A DNA stretch of 64,000 bases, from positions 15,406,908 through 15,470,907 of the forward strand of contig JARWKL010000002.1 in NCBI GenBank assembly GCA_029961685.1, given 5' to 3'. The notes under the pieces are model-generated. The model was not told the origin of the DNA and did not search any database. It saw only the letters and a list, made by a program, of their open reading frames with translations. The position numbers and the translations under genes were made by a program. The DNA comes from Aristolochia californica. Taxonomy: Eukaryota; Streptophyta; Magnoliopsida; Piperales; Aristolochiaceae. Positions 27,101-37,750 of the stretch are shown here, one piece after another; the stretch's first letter is position 1, and each line of letters begins with the position of its first letter.

Positions 27101-27777
27101 GCTAAAAATCCCCCTCCCCCTGTCCCCCTTTTCCTGACGAATGCAAAACCTAATATATAAAAATTAAAAAGAGTTTACAAACCGTAAAAATTACAAACAC
27201 TTTTTGGAATTATCTCTCTCTACATTTGTGCATTTCCATTTTAGATGTATGTTTTTTTCTTAAATCAAAACTTGAGTTTTCACTTTCCCTTCATCTCGTA
27301 AACAATTTTGACAAGATGGCAAATAGAGAACGACAAAATGAAAATTTTAGAGTTTTTTGTTATCCAAGTTTGGGAAATTCCACTAGTTCAACTCTAATAG
27401 CTTGGAATTTTATAAGAAAGAGTTTCTACACATTTTTTTAAAATGGATATGAATGGTTGTAACATGTTAAATATGCAAATGACCTATGGATAAAAACATT
27501 TTAAAGAGAATAAAAAATGCTAATTAAATTCTCAAGTGAACGTCCGATGGGATATTTACCCAAGTCAAACAACCCATTATTTTTCCCACTTACAAAAAGT
27601 TGACCTAACAATCATTGATGATTGTAAAATGATTTATCGGTCATTCATGTGTAACAGGCTATATTTTTGTAAGAAATAACTTATGGATTGGGAGTCAACA
27701 CAAAGTTAAAAATCCTCTGCATCCCCCTTTTCCCGATGATTGATAAACCTAATATATAAAAACTAAAAAGAGTTTAC
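24144..27777 (+). repeat. End of the four-monomer domain: A-B-A then divergent monomers
   Basis: Monomers start at 24144 (A), 24817 (B), 25490 (A again, GAGACAACAAATG and CAAAATGC), 26165, 26840 and 27442. The monomer at 26840 is about 75 bp short because TTTTAGAGTTT joins TTTTGTTATCC near 27350. The array breaks at 27777, part-way through the monomer begun at 27442 and 329 bp after its phasing motif. Confidence 0.8.
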
Positions 27778-27804
27778 TATAGGAAGAGAAGCTTTGACAC
27801 CAAA

Positions 27805-27853
27805 GTAGAAGTACAAGAAAGAGGTACTTTATTTCATATGTTGTGAATAAGTT
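27805..27853 (+). repeat. Inverted repeat, left arm
   Basis: This 49-bp arm is the reverse complement of 28809-28860, with one substitution and a 3-bp length difference. It lies near the outer edge of the left LTR; its partner adjoins a second polypurine-like tract in the interior. Confidence 0.9.
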
Positions 27854-27896
27854 CATTGAGATCAATAACTTTTTTTAATCAGAGTACATGAACCTC

Positions 27897-27905
27897 TATT
27901 TTATA
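27897..27905 (-). promoter_or_regulatory. LTR TATA box
   Basis: On the minus strand the LTR reads CTACTATAAAATAGAGG, a good TATA box at the expected place within an LTR. The related copia LTR has an equivalent box at 35086-35093. Confidence 0.55.
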
Positions 27906-28206
27906 GTAGAGGAGGATGTAGAGTCCTTATACAACTTATCATTCAATCCTAATTACATTACAACTCTAACTTTTCAATTTAAGTAGGTCTATCTAAACAA
28001 CTAGAAGACTAACTTGAGTAGAACTAGGAGTCCATCTTGATCTTCCAACTAAATAAGGATGCCAGCTCATGGTAATCATTGTGGGTCCTACTTCTTATGG
28101 GCTTGGGCCCATCTTGTGGGCCTTCCTTGGTCATGTGGCTTATCTTATAATAATCTTAGATACGTGGGCTTTCCTTCTCATGTGGGCTTTAACTTACCTT
28201 TCAACA

Positions 28207-28220
28207 CTCCCCCTCAAGCT
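28207..28220 (-). other. Polypurine tract adjoining the left LTR
   Basis: The minus strand reads AGCTTGAGGGGGAG immediately before the LTR start TGTTG. This is the usual plus-strand priming site of LTR retrotransposons. The same 14 bases recur at 28863-28876 and at the copia 3' end at 35535-35548. Confidence 0.8.
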
Positions 28221-28808
28221 GGGGGTGAGAGAACAACATGAACTCCCAGCTTGCTCCAAATAATGTATAAAATATTTTTTTATAAAATGGCACATCTTCC
28301 AATACTTCCCCTCACGCTGTTGAGTCCTTCCATGAGGCCGTGCGGCATTATAAGTGAGAGTAAAAATCACTCCTAGCCGGTAAGCCATTGCTTCATACTC
28401 CAGTCCTAATGCTGGATGTAGGGCACACTCTAACTGCTATCGGTAGTGTCTATCGGCATTGCTCTGAAGTGTCCACCAGAGTGTCCCTCCACAGAACAAC
28501 GACTCTCAAGTGGTAGGAGACATAAAATCCATTACAAGGGGGGGATAACATAGATGTAATAACAAGTTTCTCTGTCATGGTTTCCCAATGTGATATATAA
28601 CACGAAAGAGAACCCAAGAAATAATGTCCCCAAAGAGACATAATAGCAGCAATTGTATATAACACAACCATCTTCCAACACATATAACACGAACCAAATA
28701 ATAAACTTTGCAAAAGAACCCATGAAATAATCTGATATAAAAATATCTTCTTTGATGCACAAGATTCATCTTTTCTTCTCCCCCTTTCTTGAATATTTCT
28801 GTCACATA

Positions 28809-28860
28809 AACTTATTCACAACATATGAAATAAAGTACTTCTTTCTTGTACTTCTTCTAC
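28809..28860 (+). repeat. Inverted repeat, right arm
   Basis: Partner of 27805-27853. On the minus strand it directly follows the second polypurine-like tract, where an LTR start would normally be expected. There is no TG terminus here. Confidence 0.9.
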
Positions 28861-28862
28861 TT

Positions 28863-28876
28863 CTCCCCCTCAAGCT
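28863..28876 (-). other. Second polypurine-like tract inside the element
   Basis: Identical to the 14 bases at 28207-28220. The following 50 or so bases in the + direction also resemble those after the first tract (CCCAGCTTG followed by CCAAATAA), so this is a diverged duplicate of the element's 3' end. Confidence 0.75.
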
Positions 28877-29639
28877 GGGAGGTAATGGTAGTGATCCCAG
28901 CTTGAACCAAATAACATAAATGTAATAATAATCTCCTCCATCATGGTGTCCCAAAGGATAAGTACGAAATTGGACACGAACTCTCAAAAGGTAAAAAATG
29001 GGTGATGACACATAAGTCGAAACCAAACTCGAAGGATTTCGACCGAATATAGTGACAATAATCACAAGAGTGGGTAATGTCTATCATTCACAAGATGGCA
29101 ATAAAAAGACCCACGAGTACCAATAAGAAGTCTCAATGGACTTAATCACCCATATGAATAAAAGGGACAACCAAAGCAATGCTTTAAAGAGGGTTGGCCA
29201 ATAAGGGTAAGTGAGAGTCAAATAAAGAATGAAGGCTTCCAAAGGGTAATGGGTAATGGGTAAAGAGGAATATACAATGCTAGGGCCACCATGTGATTTA
29301 TTTTTCTAAGAAATTCAAATTTTGCATTAAACGAACCAATGCCAATGACAATCAGCAAATAATGAACCCAAGGCAAGCAACCGAGGAGTTCTTCTTAAAA
29401 AATAATGTCTCAATCAAAGAGAAATAATAACAGCAATGGAAATATGACAATGCCTAGACAACATGCATCATATATGCAGTTGTAGTATCGGATAACCGGT
29501 AAATAATAGAAGTCCTTAAAGAGTAATAAGGACATATGAAATAGTCTGCAGCGAATCCATTAGTAAATAAGGAAGTTGCAACAAATTCAGGTAATAATCC
29601 AAAGTAATAATCCAGCCTAAGAAAAAAAACCGAATTGTG

Positions 29640-30450
29640 CCGAGATAAATATCACACTAATATAGCCGAGTCGCGGAAGAAAGATATATGAAACTCGCGA
29701 CCCGGACCCATATAACTGAGGCAATAGAACAAGTGGGTCAAGTCGGATTGACCTTGACCGAGTTGGCTCGAGTTAAGCCAGTAAAATCTGGTGCGGCTTG
29801 GTAAACTGGTGCAGCTCTATAAACTGGTGCTACTCGACAGCATCTAGACGGACATCTCGGTTCGCTAATTTAGAAATCTGATTTTTCATGATCTTCCTTC
29901 GGTAAAGTGGAACGACAGTAAACCAGAGGGAAAGATCGTCGCGATGCCAGTTGTGGGAAATATTTCTCGGAAAGGAAAATCAATAGCGCCTGAAATAAAT
30001 CATTGGTAGATAGACGCCTTCGTCTTCCTCCCCGCAGTGCTGGTGGTTGCAGACAGTCAGCGTCGCGGCAAGATGACTCGGCGGAGTCTGGGGTCGTCTT
30101 CTCCGACATGGCAACTGGATTGAGATTCTCACAAATCCAAGAGATTATTTTTCTCAAATGGAAACAGAGCCCCTGCTCAACCTCCTGGCCGAACACGGAG
30201 AAAAATCAGCAGAGGTTGAGGAGCCCCTGCTCTAATAAGGGGGTTCTGTACTACGGCACTGGCTGGCTGGGGACAGTCAACGTTGTGGCTGTCAAGTCGA
30301 ATGGTGGCGACGGTGAAGAGAGCGTCAACGGTGGCTGTAGTTTTTTAACGGCCATGGGCGGCAGCGTCGGGAGAGAGGATGATACGGTCTGGGTTGACCC
30401 GGATTAACTCGTAACTGTCCTGATTGGCCAGAATAGGCTTGGCACGGATT
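29640..30450. other. CpG-rich patch in the chimeric element
   Basis: This stretch is clearly richer in G, C and CpG than the rest of the window, with clusters such as GAGTCGCGGAAG and CGTCGCGGCAAG. Open frames exist on both strands: minus 30196-29870 (108 codons) and plus 30003-30407 (134 codons). They overlap, and neither shows a motif I recognise. In position it would be 5' leader or interior of the minus-strand element. It may be a captured host fragment or only an unmutated leader; I assign no function. Confidence 0.5.
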
Positions 30451-31197
30451 TAATTGGCGCTTCCAAACTTAGGAAGAAATATTGATTCGGTAACTATTTT
30501 TCTTCCCCATAGCGCCAAACAAAACCAGAGAGCGATGAACGATAGAAAATAGCAACGAGCAGCGAAAATCCAGGAAAGGCAATCACGATCTTCGAATTTG
30601 TAACTCAGTATGGAAATGCAGGCGGCAACAGAAAAATAGAGACGGCAATGAGAGGAGTTTCCAAAATCTTCTGTTAACTAGATTAACATCAGAGAGCCGA
30701 CCTTCTTCCCCAATCGCTTTCGAACAAAGCGGGACTCAGATAAGAAAATCTTAAAACAGTATGGAATGACGCCGAAACTTTCGTAGGCAACAGTGCTAGC
30801 AGTGATATCCCAAAAAAGCAGCAACGAAATAAAAACTTAGTAAACTCTATGATCGATGATAAACTCTCGTCAGCAGAAGAACAATGATAAACAGAGTCTG
30901 AAACATAAATAAGATCCCGATCTCAGTGCACTGTCTTCCGTGCAGTGCCAAATGATTTGTGCCCGTAATAGTCTATTATCAATGGAACCAATAACAAAAA
31001 GATTATCCTGGCAACAAAACCAGTAAAATTAAGAACTCGCCACCAACAACAGTAACTCGCCAGAAATATGAAAAACTCAGCAACAGAAAGGGACTTACAT
31101 TAATGACAAAAAATAAAATAGAAATATGAAATAAATAAATAAATGATTGGGTTTTTTCCAATCCTGAAAACCATAGATGCGAGTCCTGAAAATCAAT
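30451..31197 (-). other. Leader region next to the primer-binding site, no gene seen
   Basis: This stretch is rich in A on the + strand with frequent stop codons in all frames that I could follow. In position it is the 5' untranslated leader of the minus-strand element. Confidence 0.5.
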
Positions 31198-31209
31198 GCT
31201 CTGATACCA
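31198..31209 (-). other. Primer-binding site (initiator-Met tRNA type)
   Basis: The minus strand reads TGGTATCAGAGC directly after the LTR. It is complementary to the 3' end of plant initiator methionine tRNA, as in most Ty1/copia elements. Confidence 0.9.
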
Positions 31210-31443
31210 TGTTGATTTTTAGGACTCCATGATTTAAGTCATGGAGGAAAATGACAGCGATACAATTAGGAGAAAACTAGAGGTTATGGACTCGATCCAA
31301 ACCCTCCCCCATAAGGTATATTTATAGATATCAAAATTATCAATATTACAAATATACCCTTCACCCTAATAAGAGTGAAGAAGAGACAGAAAAGGTAAAC
31401 TAATTACATGAGTGCCACCCTAATTACATCATATATTCCAACA
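31210..31443 (-). repeat. 5' LTR of the chimeric element (234 bp)
   Basis: On the + strand it runs TGTTG to CAACA, a 5-bp terminal inverted repeat with TG/CA ends. The primer-binding site is on one side and satellite on the other. A minus-strand TATA box (TATAAATATA) lies at 31317-31326. No matching LTR exists at the left end. The adjacent five bases TAGAG (31444-31448) would be one copy of the target-site duplication; the partner is not at the left edge. Confidence 0.85.
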
Positions 31444-34400
31444 TAGAGTTTAAGTATGGAAAAAATTTAAAACAATAACAAATGTAAGTAAAGAAAATTT
31501 ATTCACACACCACGAATGAACGCAAAATTTTTGTTATCCAAGTTTGGGAAATTCCACTAGTTCAACCTGAATAGCTTGGAATTTTAGAAGAAAGAGATTT
31601 CTACACATGTTTTACATATGGATATGCATGCTTGAAACATGTTAACGATGCAAATGACCTATGGATCCAAACCTTTTAAAGAGTATAACAAATGCTCATT
31701 AAATTCTCAAGTGAACGTGCGATGAGATATTTACACGAGTCAAACAAGACATTATTTTGCCCATTTAGAAAAAGCTGACCTAATAATCATAGATGATTGT
31801 AAAGTGATTTAACGGTCAATCATGCATAACATGCTATATTTTTGTAAGAAACGACTTATGGATTGAGAGTCAACACTCAGTTAATAATCCCCCGCCTCCC
31901 CCTTTTCTCTACGATTGCAAAATCTAATATATAAAAACTAATAAGAGTTTACTATCCCTAAAAATTACTGACACTTTTTGGAATTATCTCTCTCTACATT
32001 TGTGCATTTCCATTTTAGATGTATGTTTTTTTCTTAAATCAAAACTTGAAATTTCTCATTCCCTTCATCTCGTAAACAATTTTGACAACATGGCAAATAG
32101 ATCAAAACGAAAGTAAAATTTTAGAGTTTATGTCTGGAAAAAATTTAAAACAATAACAAATGTAAGTAAAGAAAATATATTCACACATAACGAATGAAGA
32201 GAAAAGTTTTGATATGCAAGTTTGGGAAATTCCACTATTTCAACCCTAATAACTTGGAATTTTATAAGAAAGAGATTCTTACGCATCTTTTAAATATGGA
32301 TATGGATGCTTGAAACATATTAAAGATGCAAATGACCTATGGATCCAAACCTTTCAAAGAAAACAACAAATGCTCATTAAGTTCTCAAGTGATCGTGCGG
32401 TGGGATATTTACCCGAGTCAAACAAGCCATTATTTTGCCCATTTATGAAAAGTTGACCTAACAATCATAGATGATTGTAAAGTGATTTATCGGTCAATCA
32501 TGCGTAACGGGCTATATTTTTTTTGGAAATGACTTATGGATTGGGAGTCAACACTTAATTTAAAATCCTCTACCTCCCCTTTTCCCGCCGATAGCTAAAC
32601 CTAATATATAAAAACTAAAAGAAGTTTCCAATCACTCAAAATTACAGACACTTTTTGGAATTATCTCTCGCTATACTAGTGTGCTTTTCCATTTAGATGT
32701 ATACATTTTTCTTAAATAAAAACTTGAGTTTTCACTTTTCCTTCATCTAGCAAATTTTATTGACATGATGGCCAATACATCACAATAAAATAAAATTTTT
32801 AGAGTTTATGTATGGAAAAAAATTAAAACAATAACAAATGTAAGAAAAGAAAGTTTATTCACACACCACAAATGAACACAAAAGTTTTGTTATCCAAGTT
32901 TGGAAAATTCCATTAGTTCAAACCAAATAGCAAGGAATTTTATAAGAAAAAGATTTCTCCACGTGTTTTAAATATGGATATGCATGCTTGAAACATGTTA
33001 AAGATGCAACTGACCTATGGATCAAAATATTATAAAGAGAACAACAAATGCTCATTAAATTCTCAACTGAACGTGCGGTGAGATATTTACCCGATTCAAA
33101 CAACCATTATTTTGCCCATTTACAAAAAAACTGACCTAACAATCATAGATCATTGTAAAGTGATTCATCGGCCAATCATGCGTAATGGGCATTATTTTTG
33201 TAAGAAATGACTTATGGATTGGGAGTCAACCATCAGTTAAAAATCGCCCGCCACCCCCTTTTCACAACGATTGCAAAACTTAATAGAAGAAAAATAAAAA
33301 GAGTTTTCAATCCCTTAAAATTAAAAAAAAATTGGAATTATCTCTCTCTACATTTGTGCATTTCCATTTTAGATGTATGGGTTTTTCTTAAATCAAAACT
33401 TGAGTTTTCACTTTCCCTTCATCTCGTATACAATTTTGACATGATGGCAAATAGATCACAACAAAATGAAAATTTTAGAGTTTATTTATGGAAAAAATTT
33501 AAAACAATAACAAATGTAAGTAAAGAAAATTTATTCACACACCACAAATGAACACAAAAGTTTTGTTATCCAAGTTTGGGTAATTTCACTACTTCAACCC
33601 TAATCGCTTGGAATTTTATAAGAAAGAGATTTCTACACATGTTTTAAATATGGGTATACATGCTTCAAACATGTTAAAGTTGAGAATGACCTATGGATCC
33701 AAACCTTTTAAAGAGAATAACAAATGCTCATTAAATTCTCAAATGAACGTGCAGTGGGATATTTAACTGAGTCAAACAAGCCATTATTTTGCCCTTTTAA
33801 AAAAAGTTGACCTAACAATCATAGTTGATTATAAAGTGATTTATCAGTCAATCATGGGTAACAATCTATTTTTTTTTAAGAAATGACTTATGGATTGGGA
33901 GTCAACACTCAGTTAAAAATCAACCGCCTCCCCCTTTTTCACTATAATTGAAAAATCAAATATATAAAAACAAAAAAGAGTTTACAATCCCTAAAAAGTA
34001 CAGGCACTTTTTTTAATTATCTCTCTGTACATTTGTGCATTTCCATTTTAGATGTATACTATTTTCATAAATCCAAACTTGAGTTTTCACTTTCCTTTTA
34101 TGTCGTAAACAAATTTGACAAGATGACAAATAGATCACAACAAAATGAAAATTTTAGAGTTTATGTGTGGAAAAAATTTAAAACAATAACAAATGAAAGT
34201 AAAGAAAATTTATTCACACACCACAAATGAACACAAAAGTTTTGTTATCCAAGTTTTGAAAATTCCTCTAGTTCAACCCTAATAGCTTAGAATTTTATAA
34301 GAAAGAGAATTCTACACAAGTTTTAAATATGGATATGCTTGCTTGAAACATGTTAAAGATGCAAATGACCGATGGGTCCAATCCTTTTAAAGAGAATAAA

Positions 34401-34884
34401 AAATGCTCATTAAATTCTCAAGTGAACTTGCGGTGGGATATTTACCCGAGTCAAACAAGCCATTATTTTTCCCATTTACAAAAACCTGACCTAAAAATTA
34501 TAGATGATTGTAAAGTAATTTAATGGTCAATCATACGTAACGGGCTATTTTTTGTTAGAAATGACTTATGGATTGGGAGTCAACACTCCGTTAAAAATAC
34601 CCCGCCTCCCCTTTTTCCCGACGATTGCAAAAAGTGTTTACAATCCCAAAAAAATACAGAGATGTTTTGGAATTATTTCTCACTACATTTGTGGATTTCC
34701 ATTTTAGATGTATGTTTTTTTCTTAAATCAAAACTTGTGTTTTTTCTTTCCCTTCTTCTCTTAAACAATTTTGACAAGATGGCAAATAGATCACAACAAA
34801 ATGAAATTTTAGAGTTTATTTATGGAAAAAATTTAAAACAATATCAAATGTAAGTAAAGAAATTTTTTTCACAAACCACAAATG
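31444..34884 (+). repeat. Satellite segment between the two retroelements
   Basis: About five monomers with phasing motifs near 31618, 32296, 32977, 33650 and 34328, in the same orientation as the flanking arrays. It starts at the TTAGAGTTT position of the monomer (at an LTR edge) and ends at CACAAATG (34884), again flush with an LTR. No gene seen. Confidence 0.95.
34880..34884 (+). other. Probable target-site duplication, one copy only
   Basis: The five satellite bases AAATG adjoin the 3' LTR. The partner copy would be right of the 5' LTR but is absent because that LTR is truncated. Confidence 0.5.
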
Positions 34885-35534
34885 TGTTGAATTTAGGATC
34901 CTTGTTCCATAATCACGAGCAAAAGAGAGAAGAAAGAAAAAGGGAGAAATGGGGGGAAGACCTCTCGGGTAGAGTAGAAATAATTAAAGGGGAAAGGATG
35001 AGTTGCACCAAGCAAGGAGAGGGAGAGAGAGAACCATACTCGGGATTGAATGTGTTGCTTGATTAATTCTGAATTATAGCCTCTCTATTTATAGGAGAGG
35101 AGGAGGTAGAGTCTTCGTACAAATTTTCATTCAATCCTAATTACATTCTAACTTCAAAATAAGCAAGTCTCAAAATAGGTAAGTCTCAATATAAATAAGT
35201 CTATTCAAACTAGGACTCCTAGAAGACTAGGAGTTTTTTATTATCCACGTGAATATAAGGGATAAACCAACTCTTGGCCTTATCCTAGTGGGCTCCTCAT
35301 GATTTTCCAGCACACCTTGATAATTGTGCCAGCTCGTGAGATCTTGTGGGCCCCACTTGATCTTCAAGTCTTCTAAATCAACTCCGCTTGTGCTTCTTGA
35401 TTTCTTTACTTGAGCTTGCTTTGGGAGAGGACACTTATTGGTGTCCCAAGTCCTCTAGGACTCTTCTTGTTGAAATACATCCTCATGATGGGTCCCACCA
35501 GCTCGATCATCATGGTGGGCCCCACATTGTAACA
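34885..35534 (-). repeat. 3' LTR of the copia element (650 bp)
   Basis: On the + strand it starts TGTTGAATTTAGG at 34885 and ends TAACA at 35534, giving TG/CA ends, with satellite outside and a polypurine tract inside. It is the only near-complete LTR of this element. Its middle resembles the left LTR of the neighbouring chimeric element, so the two belong to related families. Confidence 0.9.
35086..35093 (-). promoter_or_regulatory. LTR TATA box
   Basis: The minus strand reads CCTATAAATAGAGAGG, a strong TATA box about midway through the LTR. It would drive the genomic transcript from a 5' LTR, but the 5' LTR here no longer contains this part. Confidence 0.6.
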
Positions 35535-36165
35535 CTCCCCCTCAAGCTGGGGGTGAGAAGAGTCATAAACACCCAACTTGCCGCTTATAGTAGACATGAT
35601 CTTGTGAGTGACTGGTTTGGTGAGGATGCCTGCAACTTGATTTTGTGATGAGATGTGCTTCAGGGATAAGCGACCAGCTTCGAATTTTTCTCGTATAAAG
35701 TGGCAATCAACGTCAATGTGCTTTGTCCTCTCATAGAAGACTAGATTCGATACGATATGTATTGTTGCTTGGTGGTCACAATATAGATCCATTGGAGCTT
35801 CTTTATAAAATCCCATTTCAGTGAGAAGGGACCTTATCCATAAAATTTCACTTACAGTGTGTGCCATGGCTCTGTATTCTGCTTCTGCACTGGATCGTGC
35901 TACCACATTATGTATTTTGCTTTTCCATGTAACCAGATTTCCTCTAGCCATCGTGTAAAACCCAGAAGTAGATTTTCTTTCATCTGGGGATCCAGCCCAA
36001 TCTACATCTGTGAATCCCTCAATGTTGAAGTGTCCATGTTTTTTTTATAGAGGAGCCCCTTTCAGATAACGTAGTATCCTCTCAAGTGCTTGCCAATGAC
36101 CAAATTGTGGTTTGTGCATGTACTGACTGTCCACACTTACTGCATATGAAATATCTGGCCCGTTA
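35406..36165 (-). pseudogene. Copia RNase H domain (broken)
   Basis: C-terminal domain of the copia polyprotein, which would degrade the RNA strand during reverse transcription. In the minus-strand frame ending at 35406 I see DVDWAGSPDE (first catalytic Asp), SSAEAEYRA (catalytic Glu), a YCDHQA motif (Asp) and ERTKHIDVDCHFIREK, all typical of copia. A stop (TAA at 36045-36047, in a run of A) and a frameshift near 36165 separate it from reverse transcriptase. With no stop at the end of the domain, the frame runs through the polypurine tract about 130 bp into the LTR. Confidence 0.92.
35535..35548 (-). other. Polypurine tract
   Basis: The minus strand reads AGCTTGAGGGGGAG directly before the 3' LTR, as expected for the plus-strand DNA primer. 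The tract also lies within the last codons of the polyprotein, which reads through into the LTR. Confidence 0.88.
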
Positions 36166-37051
36166 CACATAGGTAAATAAGACACCCTATTAACCTTTGA
36201 TATTTTCCAATGTCCATGTCTTCTCTAGTGCCTCCCCAAAACTTTGTATTTGCATCTATAGGAGTGTCTACCGGTTTACATCCCAACATACCTGTTTCTT
36301 CTAGTAGATCGAGGGCATATTTTCTTTGGGATAGAATAATCCCATGTCTGGATTGTAAGACCTCAATACCCAAAAAGTATTTCAGTAATCCAAGATCCTT
36401 TGTCTTGAATTCAGCCCATATTTTTTATTTTATTTTTTGAATGCCCTCAGAGTCACTTCCAGTTAAAATAATATCATCAACATAAACAGCTAGAATCACC
36501 TTACCTCTTGTTGTGTTCTCAATAAATACTGAGTGGTCTACATAGCATCTATAAAAACTTTCATGTATGTTGGCTTGACTAAAATTTTCAAACCATGCCC
36601 GTGGGGATTGTTTTAGCCCATATAGAGATTTTTTAAGGCGACATACGGACTCCCCCTCAACCACATATCCAGGTGGTTGTTGCATATAAATTTTTTCTTT
36701 TATATCGCCTTTGAGAAAGTCATTTTTGACATCCAGTTGATATATTGGCTATGATGAATTTGCTTCAAAGGATAATATTATACGTACCGATGTCATTTTT
36801 GCCACTGGAGAGAATGTCTCATCATAATCAATGTCATAGCATTGAGTGTATCCTTTAGCAACCAGTCGAGCTTTCAGTCGTGCAATAGTCCCATCCAAAT
36901 TATGTTTAATTGTATAAACCCACTTGCAACCAACGGATTTTTTTTCTGTAGGTAGAGGAACCAGTGACCATGTATGATTGTCATTGAGTGCCTTCATTTC
37001 TTCATCCATTGCTTCCTTCCACCCTGGATGTTGTAGAGCCTCCTGATATGA
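36137..37051 (-). pseudogene. Copia reverse transcriptase (broken)
   Basis: RNA-dependent DNA polymerase of the copia polyprotein. The N-terminal part (37009-36749) shows [22 protein letters not shown] and FSPVAKM. The middle (36685-36425) shows LYGLKQSPRAWF and the catalytic YVDD box at 36484-36473. The C-terminal part (36373-36137) shows SQRKYALDLLEETGM and the connection to RNase H. In-frame stops at 36749 (TAG) and 36425 (TAA) interrupt one continuous frame, which then shifts near 36165. The catalytic aspartates are intact, but no full-length product is possible. Confidence 0.95.
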
Positions 37052-37750
37052 CTATGGAATAGAAATGGAGGAAGTAGAAGAAAGAAACTGACAACATAAA
37101 GGTGAAAGGCGATGATGAGACACAAAATTGGAAATAGGATGAGAAGTAGAAGGTTGAGTGCATGAACGAGGTTCTTCTCTGATAGCAATAGGGCGAGTAT
37201 CAAATTGAGGACCAAAAATGACTGGTGATGAAGAACTTACCTCTAGTGGATCCGACAACTCGGCAGGTGTGGTGTCGGCCATTGTCTCTGGGGGCTGATC
37301 AATCTCTGTATCATGAGGCACAACCAGTCTAGGAGAATTTGGTACTGATGACATACCCGGTGGAGCGTTGTCAGAATAATATGATGAGTCTTCAAAGAAT
37401 GTTACATCCCTGGACACAAATAAACGTTGCAAAGAGGGACTATAACAAACATAACCCTTCTGTGTAAGAGAGTATCCCAAAAAGATACATTTTAGAGATT
37501 TTGGGTCAAGTTTTCTGTGTCTAGGCAAAGTATTATGGACAAAACATTGACAACCGAAGACTTTCAATGGTAATGTGAACGGATAATCATGTGGTAATAA
37601 TTTAGAGTAGGGGGATTTATTCCCAAGAACAGTAGACGGTAGGAAATTGATAAGAAAGCATGTTGTAAGGACAGCATGGGGCCAATAAAAAAATGGGAGT
37701 TTCATGGCATATAAGAGACCTCGAGCTACCTCAAGAATATGACGATTCTT
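37052..37750 (-). pseudogene. Copia integrase C-terminal region and linker (broken)
   Basis: This continues the integrase in the same frame after a stop at 37751. It has the copia-type FGCQCFVHN motif and KCIFLGYS block, followed by a Ser/Pro-rich linker (about residues 90-200 of this segment) that joins integrase to reverse transcriptase. A TAG at 37052 ends the open segment; the same frame resumes in reverse transcriptase. Confidence 0.88.

Larger units (their letters stand above)
1..27777 (+). repeat. Satellite array, ~675-bp monomer (left block)
   Basis: Tandem head-to-tail satellite. Phased on GGATATGCATGC, monomers begin near 514, 1192, 1773, 2466, 3144, 3821, 4501, 5177, 5819, 6581, 7258, 7860, 8538, 9215, 9900, 10578 and so on, with a usual spacing of 672-680 bp. 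Each monomer holds, in order, the ATGCATGC motif, a short dyad CAATCATAGATGATTG, a C-rich tract followed by a TATATAAA motif, a CTCTCTAC tract, and an A-rich segment ending in CACACCACAAATGAACAC. The few spacings that depart strongly are explained by internal deletions (near 1749, 5233, 7385 and 27355) or duplications. The array enters from the left edge without a boundary. No gene is seen in it. The satellite identity is direct observation; a centromeric or pericentromeric location is inference. Confidence 0.97.
27778..28206 (-). repeat. Left LTR of the chimeric element (truncated at its outer end)
   Basis: On the + strand this sequence ends in CAACA at 28206, next to a polypurine tract, so on the minus strand the LTR starts TGTTG there. 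Its central part resembles the LTR of the copia element at 34885-35534: both have a CCTCT...TAGAGGAGGA block followed by TTCAATCCTAATTACATT. Its outer edge at 27778 has no clean CA/TG terminus and goes straight into satellite, so the LTR is probably truncated. Confidence 0.7.
28221..29640 (-). other. Non-coding interior with diverged direct duplications
   Basis: No convincing coding region is seen. Sequence around 28543-28590 recurs with differences at 28909-28955 (both contain an ATAACATARATGTAATAA and TCATGG segment). Sequence at 28620-28655 recurs at 29401-29440 (AATAATGTC... and AGCAAT-like segments). A degenerate polypurine-like tract lies at 28305-28318. The region looks like an expanded 3' spacer built from old duplications. 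Confidence 0.6.
27778..31443 (-). mobile_element. Chimeric, apparently non-coding LTR element
   Basis: Read on the minus strand, the right end is a 234-bp LTR (31443-31210) followed directly by a TGGTATCAGAGC primer-binding site. The left end is a different LTR (28206 to 27778), preceded by a polypurine tract. The two LTRs are unlike each other, so this is not a simple element with paired LTRs. The 3.0 kb interior has no gag, protease, integrase, reverse transcriptase or RNase H that I can recognise. Possible readings are a non-autonomous (LARD-like) element, a nested insertion, or a recombinant of two elements. Confidence 0.7.

Noticed and set aside
28059..28263. Overlapping plus-strand open frames at the left LTR and polypurine tract
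   Set aside because: They cross the LTR end and the polypurine tract in antisense to the element, overlap each other in two frames and lack motifs.
28450..29065. Several minus-strand open frames of 76-87 codons in the chimeric element
   Set aside because: Different frames overlap over the same bases and none resembles gag or pol; the sequence lies within diverged duplications, so chance frames are likelier.
29870..30407. Possible genes on either strand in the CpG-rich patch
   Set aside because: Two opposite-strand frames overlap, higher GC alone lengthens chance frames, and no motif or homologue is recognised. Kept only as a compositional feature.
31198..31209. tRNA gene at the GCTCTGATACCA sequence
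   Set aside because: Only the 3' 12 bases complementary to a tRNA are present, next to an LTR, so it is a primer-binding site; there is no cloverleaf.
35859..36050. Plus-strand open frame opposite RNase H
   Set aside because: It is the antisense shadow of a well-supported copia RNase H domain.
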